A stretch of DNA of 64,000 nucleotides from Portibacter marinus (lineage in GTDB: Bacteria > Bacteroidota > Bacteroidia > Chitinophagales > Saprospiraceae). The position numbers were made by a program, and so were the translations under genes. The DNA lies in assembly GCF_021533195.1 (NCBI RefSeq), contig NZ_JAJNKB010000001.1, positions 62,001 to 126,000 of the forward strand. Reading direction: 5' to 3'. Positions within the stretch are counted from its first letter, which is position 1. Each line of letters starts with the position of its first letter. The notes below the pieces were generated by a model, which was not told where the DNA came from, did no database searches, and saw nothing but the letters and a program-made list of their open reading frames with translations. This document shows, in pieces, positions 59,514-64,000 of this stretch.

Positions 59514-60655
59514 TGCGCAAAAGTATTGCTATTATAGGTGGAGGTGCGGCTGCTCTGGCCTTTGCCAGTTTCATTAATACTGAGCGGTATGATGTCACTA
59601 TCTATGAGAAGAATAAAGCACTCGGAAGAAAATTTTTAGTGGCTGGCAAGGGTGGTTTCAATCTGACGCACTCTCAAGCGATTTCCACATTGAAAGGAAA
59701 ATACACTCCTGAGGGCTTCTTAGATCGATGCCTCGATACCTTCACCAATACAGATTTCAGAAAATGGTTGGACGAGATAGGTATTCCTACCTACATCGGT
59801 TCTAGTGGAAGAATATTTCCAATTCAAGGCATCAAGCCTATTGAAGTGTTGCAGAATATTTTACAGCATATCAAAAATAGAGGAGTCGTCATCAAGACTG
59901 ATTACGAATGGAAAGGAGAACGATTGGCGGATGTGATGGTTTATGCCCTAGGAGGTGCAAGTTGGCCGGTGACAGGCTCTGACGGGTCTTGGATACAGTA
60001 CTTCGAAGAAGCCCTCCCATTTTACGGAGTGAACTGTGCGGTCAGAGTGGAATGGCCTAAATCAACACTTCAACAAGTGGAAGGTAAGCCTCTGAAAAAC
60101 ATTGGTATAGAGTATAAAAATACTAGATATCATGGAGAGGCGGTGATTACCAAGTTCGGTTTAGAGGGTGGAGTAATTTATCAACACTCTCTGGAGATTC
60201 GATCCGCTTTGAACATGCACCAAAGCACCACCATCTACCTCGACTTGAAGAAAGATCTGAGCGAGCAGCAGATACTGTTAAAATTAAAACAGTCTGGCGA
60301 AAAGACGTTGACTTCGACATTGAAAAGAGATCTTAAACTCTCCAAAGCTTCGATAGAACTTTTGAAGGGCTTCGTTAGCAAAGATGATTTTCTCCATAAA
60401 GTAACATTGGCACAATGTATTAAAAAACTTCCCATTCTGGTCACTGACATGGCGCCTATAGATGAAGCCATTAGCACCATAGGCGGAATTCCCATCGATT
60501 CATTAACATCAAACTTTGAATTGAGCGATATACCAGACCACTATTGTATTGGAGAAATGGTGAATTGGCATGCTCCAACTGGTGGTTATCTGCTGCAGGG
60601 CTGCTTTAGCATGGGATATTTTCTAGCTACCAATCTATCCGCTCGCCATCCCTGA
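59513..60655 (+). CDS. HI0933/TIGR03862-type flavoprotein
   Basis: 380 residues. N-terminal FAD motif AIIGGGAAALAFASFI (6-21), GRKFLVAGKGGFNLTHS (about 44-60) and the C-terminal GGYLLQGCFSMGY (about 361-373) are typical of the HI0933/BaiN-like flavoprotein family (TIGR03862 subgroup). Function unknown. Coupled to the upstream oxidoreductase; its 3' end overlaps the convergent SDR by 29 bases. Confidence 0.85.
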   Translation: MRKSIAIIGGGAAALAFASFINTERYDVTIYEKNKALGRKFLVAGKGGFNLTHSQAISTLKGKYTPEGFLDRCLDTFTNTDFRKWLDEIGIPTYIGSSGRIFPIQGIKPIEVLQNILQHIKNRGVVIKTDYEWKGERLADVMVYALGGASWPVTGSDGSWIQYFEEALPFYGVNCAVRVEWPKSTLQQVEGKPLKNIGIEYKNTRYHGEAVITKFGLEGGVIYQHSLEIRSALNMHQSTTIYLDLKKDLSEQQILLKLKQSGEKTLTSTLKRDLKLSKASIELLKGFVSKDDFLHKVTLAQCIKKLPILVTDMAPIDEAISTIGGIPIDSLTSNFELSDIPDHYCIGEMVNWHAPTGGYLLQGCFSMGYFLATNLSARHP

Positions 60656-61325
60656 AGAATCCACCGGTAGGTCCGTCATCTGGAATCTTAGCAGCCCATA
60701 TTATACTTTTAGCACCTTCGGGAATACTTCTGGTAGCATCACTACCTCCCATATCTGTGCGCACCCACCCTGGACAAACGGAATTGATTTTCACACCTGT
60801 ACCTGTTGCTGAATGAGATTGCTTTATGGTTAGCATGTTTAATGCGGCCTTAGAAGTACTATATGCCGGAGTTCCGGACTCTTCCCGCGTCAATGAACCG
60901 GAGCCACTTGAAACATTGACCACTCTACCCCAATTGTTCTTTTTTAGAAGCGGCCAGAATGCCTGCGTGACCCGCCAGGGACCAAAAAAATTGACATCCA
61001 TCGTCTTTTGGGATTCTTCCAAATCAGCATTCATGGCATTTTGCCATGTATCATAGTTAATGCCCGCGTTGTTGATTAAAATATCCAGATTACCGAACTT
61101 CTGATCTACCCATTCAGCACAATCTTTAATACTCTCACTTTTGCTGACGTCCAATTGATGAAAGTGGACATGATCAAATTGATCTTTTAATTCTTCCGTG
61201 GCTTGCTCTCCTTTGGTTTTGTTCCTACTGGTCAAAATCACTTCGTATCCATCCTCTAAAAGTTGGCGCACCACGCCAAGTCCAAGGCCGCGATTTGCAC
61301 CAGTCACTAATGCTATTTGGCTCAT
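60627..61325 (-). CDS. Short-chain dehydrogenase/reductase
   Basis: 232 residues. Cofactor motif TGANRGLGLGVV (8-19), NNAGI, and catalytic Ser (VNVSSGSGS), Tyr and Lys (YSTSKAAL). NRGLG... with an N-terminal segment ending in VILTSRN suggests NADPH preference. Substrate unknown. Monocistronic. Confidence 0.92.
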   Translation of the reverse strand: MSQIALVTGANRGLGLGVVRQLLEDGYEVILTSRNKTKGEQATEELKDQFDHVHFHQLDVSKSESIKDCAEWVDQKFGNLDILINNAGINYDTWQNAMNADLEESQKTMDVNFFGPWRVTQAFWPLLKKNNWGRVVNVSSGSGSLTREESGTPAYSTSKAALNMLTIKQSHSATGTGVKINSVCPGWVRTDMGGSDATRSIPEGAKSIIWAAKIPDDGPTGGFFRDGERIDW

Positions 61326-61361
61326 AGTTTGTATATTTACTATTAAATCAATAAAAGATTC

Positions 61362-61925
61362 ATGATGTTCAAAGTTTTTTCTGCAATAATAGTCGTGGGC
61401 TTACTTGCCGGGCTGGGAATAAGTCGAAACAATGGTGATTCAGAGACTATAGTCACTTCGCAGGACAGCCTGGGTCAAAGGATCGCTTCGCATGATTTTG
61501 GAGCGGACATGTACGTGGGCACCCATCAAAATATAGAGGATTTATTAGCAGTAATCCAGAAAAAGTATGCTGGCAAGGCAGTCATCTTTGATCTTTGGGG
61601 TACTTTTTGCAAGCCTTGTCTATCAGATTTTAAGAACAGTCCAGCGAAAAAAGCAGTCTTAAAAGAGGAGTATGATGTGCATATGGTCTATTTGTGTGCG
61701 GGCATGAGTTCCAATTTTAATGAGTGGAAAAAAGTGATAGAACGCGATCAGCTGGTGGGGGATCACATTTACCTGGATAATAACCTCACGATGGCATACA
61801 GAGAAAAGTTTGACGTAAAAAGATATCCCAACTATATTCTTATGGACAAAGAAGGTAACTATAAACCCAACTTAATCAGAGCAGTGAGTGACATCCATGT
61901 AGACAACTTTAAAGCCCACCTTTAA
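61362..61925 (+). CDS. Thioredoxin-like protein, membrane-anchored or exported
   Basis: 187 residues; second ATG at 61365 is equivalent. Hydrophobic N-terminus (about 3-20) acts as signal or anchor. Thioredoxin fold with CKPC (Cys83-Cys86) after DLWGTF and a cis-Pro loop KRYPNYIL. Periplasmic thiol-disulfide role likely. A 7/8 box TATATTTA (61332-61339) is upstream. The next gene begins 14 bases on. Confidence 0.85.
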   Translation: MMFKVFSAIIVVGLLAGLGISRNNGDSETIVTSQDSLGQRIASHDFGADMYVGTHQNIEDLLAVIQKKYAGKAVIFDLWGTFCKPCLSDFKNSPAKKAVLKEEYDVHMVYLCAGMSSNFNEWKKVIERDQLVGDHIYLDNNLTMAYREKFDVKRYPNYILMDKEGNYKPNLIRAVSDIHVDNFKAHL

Positions 61926-61939
61926 GCAATGAGCAATAG

Positions 61940-63046
61940 GTGTCTGAAGTAGAATATGCAACTTTACATTTTTATGGTTGGTGGCAAGCCATCACTTGTC
62001 TCTTTGCCTTTTTGGCCTTGGCAGCCATCTGGTGGCATTTGGGAAGAAGGAAAAATGACTATGCCCAAATTTGGCTCGCCCTTTCTGTACTTTGTTGGTC
62101 TATTACAGGATTTATGGAGGTCTATTTTGCAATGCAGTTGTCCGAATTATCAAATTTTGAAAGTTCTGAAGCCCAACAATTAACTTTTAGGATGAGTGGC
62201 TACGGTAGCCTTTTATCGCTCGGAAACAGTTTCTTTATACTTTTATCTCTTCCGTGGTTCAAACATATTCCGGAGCGCATTGAGCCCATCATTAAATCAA
62301 AATATTGGCCTTACATCGTGGGATTACCCTTTGTGTTTTCACTTCTACCCACGCTGAGCAAGATCTTTTTTTCTGGCAATCTGGAAATCATCAGTGAATT
62401 AGATGTCTACTATTCTATCCTGACATTAGCCTTTCTGGGCATTGTGCTTTGGGAATCCTTTGCTAAAAGAAGACTAAAACTATTGGCCTGGCTGTCTCTT
62501 GCCTGTATCTTGATTACTTTTATAGCTCAGGTTTATAAAATATCTGGTAATGAGATAGATATGCGCCTATTTTCTGCTATTTTTAAGAGTGCGTTGATAA
62601 TGATTTTCTTCGCACTCGCGATGAGTTGGGTTAAGGATCTTTCTGAAAACATTCTACCTTCCAGCCATTATTTTTTCATTTCACTTTCCGGGACTGAAGT
62701 GATGATTAAGGGAATAGCGGGAAAGGACAAACTGGCTTTTTCCATTTCCCATGCACAGTCGGAACTTCTGCAAGCATTTCTTAGAGCAAAAGAAAACAAT
62801 GACACCTGGCTAGAGATTAAGCCTAAAGGTGCACGAATTTCTAAGAAGGAATATGCCATTAAGGACCACAATGAGATTAAGCGACTTACGCATGCTATCC
62901 TGGATGGAATCTATGGCAAAGATAACTGGACCAAAGAAAAGCATGAAATACCTTTCAAAAATCAATTTTACGAAACGAAAGGCAGAGGTTCGAGGATGAT
63001 TAGGCTCAGACTTCCTAAAGAGAATGTAAGTTGGAACATGGCCTAA
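61940..63046 (+). CDS. Seven-transmembrane protein with cytoplasmic C-terminal domain, unknown
   Basis: 368 residues; GTG start at 61940 since no in-frame ATG lies before the first helix. Seven hydrophobic segments (about 15-34, 43-64, 86-106, 122-140, 155-172, 180-198, 209-229) put a C-terminal domain of about 130 residues in the cytoplasm. That domain (SHYFFISLSGTEVMIKGIAG, WLEIKPKGARISKKEYAIKD, ILDGIYGKDNW) has no family I recognise; the LTHAILDGIYGKDNW end and basic patches would suit nucleic acid binding. Follows the thioredoxin-like gene by 14 bases, perhaps one transcript. Confidence 0.65.
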   Translation: MSEVEYATLHFYGWWQAITCLFAFLALAAIWWHLGRRKNDYAQIWLALSVLCWSITGFMEVYFAMQLSELSNFESSEAQQLTFRMSGYGSLLSLGNSFFILLSLPWFKHIPERIEPIIKSKYWPYIVGLPFVFSLLPTLSKIFFSGNLEIISELDVYYSILTLAFLGIVLWESFAKRRLKLLAWLSLACILITFIAQVYKISGNEIDMRLFSAIFKSALIMIFFALAMSWVKDLSENILPSSHYFFISLSGTEVMIKGIAGKDKLAFSISHAQSELLQAFLRAKENNDTWLEIKPKGARISKKEYAIKDHNEIKRLTHAILDGIYGKDNWTKEKHEIPFKNQFYETKGRGSRMIRLRLPKENVSWNMA

Positions 63047-63048
63047 AA

Positions 63049-64000
63049 CTACTTTTTCCGTTTCTTTCTACTCTTCTTACTTTTCTCAAATTCCCGAATC
63101 TCATCCATCAAAGTTTGGTAGTCATTCTTGCGCTCCAGATCAACATGTAAAGTGTCTACATAGTCGTCCTCTTTTACATTTAGAACCTTGACCGGCTTAT
63201 GAATGTATTGCTGTATTTCCTCTAACAAAGGTTTTTCTTCTTCAGAACAAAAAGAATAAGCCTGGCCTTTATTCCTGGCTCTTCCTGTCCTCCCCACCCT
63301 ATGAACATAGTTTTCAGGTTCTTCCGGCAAATCATAATTGACCACAATTTCGACATTTGGAATGTCGATCCCTCTGGCGGCAACGTCGGTCGCAATCATA
63401 AGTTTGCATTCTCCCTCTTTAAACGCTTTAAGGACCTTAGATCGATCGGTCTGGTCCTTTTCCCCATGAATCGAAAGGGCTTCAATATCTGCACGCTCCA
63501 TGGCTTTTTTAACCCTTTCTGCCCTTACTCTGGTTCTGACAAACGCAAGAATTTTAGCGTCTGGATTCTCACGAACCACTCTTTCAAGAAAGAAGCGTTT
63601 ATGATCCATCTCTACGAACATGACAGAGTGTTCTACCTTCTTAGCCACAGGATCCTTAGGGGACAATTGTATTCTAATCGCATTCTGCCTAACAATGGAA
63701 TAGGCGATTTTCTTAATCTTATCATTGATGGTTGCTGAGAAAAAGAGCGTTTGCCTTCTCTTTGGCAGTTTTCTAATCAAATCCTCTATGTCTTTGATGA
63801 ACCCCAAATCCAACATGTGATCTGCCTCATCAAGCACCAGAATTTCTACATGGTGCGTTAACAATGCTTTCTGCGAAATCAAATCGAAAACCCTGCCTGG
63901 TGTTGCTACGATAATATCTACCCCTTTATACAGTTTCATGATTTGGGGGTCTTGCTCCACTCCACCGATGACGGCCATGGATTTAAGTGTTGTGTATTTG
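63049..64000 (-). CDS. DEAD-box RNA helicase (5' part cut by window edge)
   Basis: The frame is open to base 64000, so the N-terminal Q motif and motif I are outside; about 317 residues remain. Visible motifs are Ib ATPGR, II VLDEADHML, III FFSATIN, and IV-VI in the second RecA domain, including RGIDIPNVEIVVNYDLP and HRVGRTGRAR. A Lys/Arg-rich C-terminal tail (SKKSRKKRKK) ends the protein, as in RhlE/DbpA-type helicases. Likely rRNA assembly or cold adaptation. An internal ATG at 63978 is not the start. Confidence 0.9.
   Translation of the reverse strand, partial: KYTTLKSMAVIGGVEQDPQIMKLYKGVDIIVATPGRVFDLISQKALLTHHVEILVLDEADHMLDLGFIKDIEDLIRKLPKRRQTLFFSATINDKIKKIAYSIVRQNAIRIQLSPKDPVAKKVEHSVMFVEMDHKRFFLERVVRENPDAKILAFVRTRVRAERVKKAMERADIEALSIHGEKDQTDRSKVLKAFKEGECKLMIATDVAARGIDIPNVEIVVNYDLPEEPENYVHRVGRTGRARNKGQAYSFCSEEEKPLLEEIQQYIHKPVKVLNVKEDDYVDTLHVDLERKNDYQTLMDEIREFEKSKKSRKKRKK

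Overview
The window reads as a chromosomal segment of a Bacteroidota bacterium, probably from the Saprospiria/Cytophagia side of the phylum; I cannot place it more closely. The evidence is a gliding protein (GldC), a type IX secretion C-terminal sorting domain, a carboxypeptidase-regulatory-domain TonB receptor, several outer-membrane beta-barrels, families largely restricted to the phylum (DUF3822, DUF6495), and many promoters with the Bacteroidota -7 element TANNTTTG. It is densely packed with housekeeping and envelope genes. I see no tRNA, rRNA, CRISPR array, insertion sequence or prophage. No stretch over about 300 bases lacks a gene; the longest gap is 50385-50628.

Layout. 1-4.9 kb: rimO (cut by the left edge), an outer-membrane protein, trmH-like and pyrG, then a MOSC protein. 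4.9-8.9 kb: a beta-barrel, a Rof-like Rho inhibitor, an S24 autorepressor-type regulator with a small partner protein, gldC with a TraB/GumN protein, and an Lrp regulator. 9-12.4 kb: ccmB-ccmC-ccmD followed by a glutamate dehydrogenase. 12.5-18.9 kb: peptidoglycan amidase, LuxE-like protein, lipoprotein, a large BNR-propeller protein and a HAD phosphatase. 18.9-21.7 kb: an ABC transporter operon with its own GntR/YtrA regulator and a GIN-domain protein. 21.8-23.3 kb: pyrR-pyrB behind a structured leader. 23.4-27.8 kb: a 943-residue exported coiled coil and a TlpA-like protein. 27.8-33.2 kb: argS-glnS and rsmD-DUF3822. 33.3-39.3 kb: tsaD, a hydrolase, ccmE-ccmF, a DUF2520 protein. 39.5-45.9 kb: radical SAM, lipoprotein, TonB receptor, and a divergent pair of coiled-coil/LEA-like genes. 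46-49 kb: two MFS transporters and DUF6495. 49-53 kb: a MORN/PD40 fusion, a barrel, and gatC-pduO-ypdA. 53-64 kb: deoxynucleoside kinase, YggS, an AAEx antiporter, a T9SS cargo protein, two oxidoreductase-type genes, an SDR, a thioredoxin-like protein, a 7TM protein and a DEAD-box helicase cut by the right edge.

The genes link up in a few ways. Cytochrome c maturation is present but split into ccmBCD and ccmEF about 23 kb apart. Pyrimidine synthesis appears as pyrG and pyrR-pyrB. Translation is covered by argS, glnS, gatC, tsaD, rimO, rsmD and a TrmH-like enzyme. Envelope and secretion are represented by GldC, T9SS cargo, amidase, TonB receptor and barrels.

The most interesting signals are: a recurring -7 box placed only 4-5 bases before the start codon of at least eight genes, implying leaderless mRNAs; a perfect hairpin in the pyrR leader; a CcmC with about 130 extra periplasmic residues; a giant exported coiled coil; an LEA-like acidic repeat protein divergent from a coiled-coil gene; and a 7TM protein with an unrecognised cytoplasmic domain. 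I did not find a clearly new multi-gene defence or mobile system.
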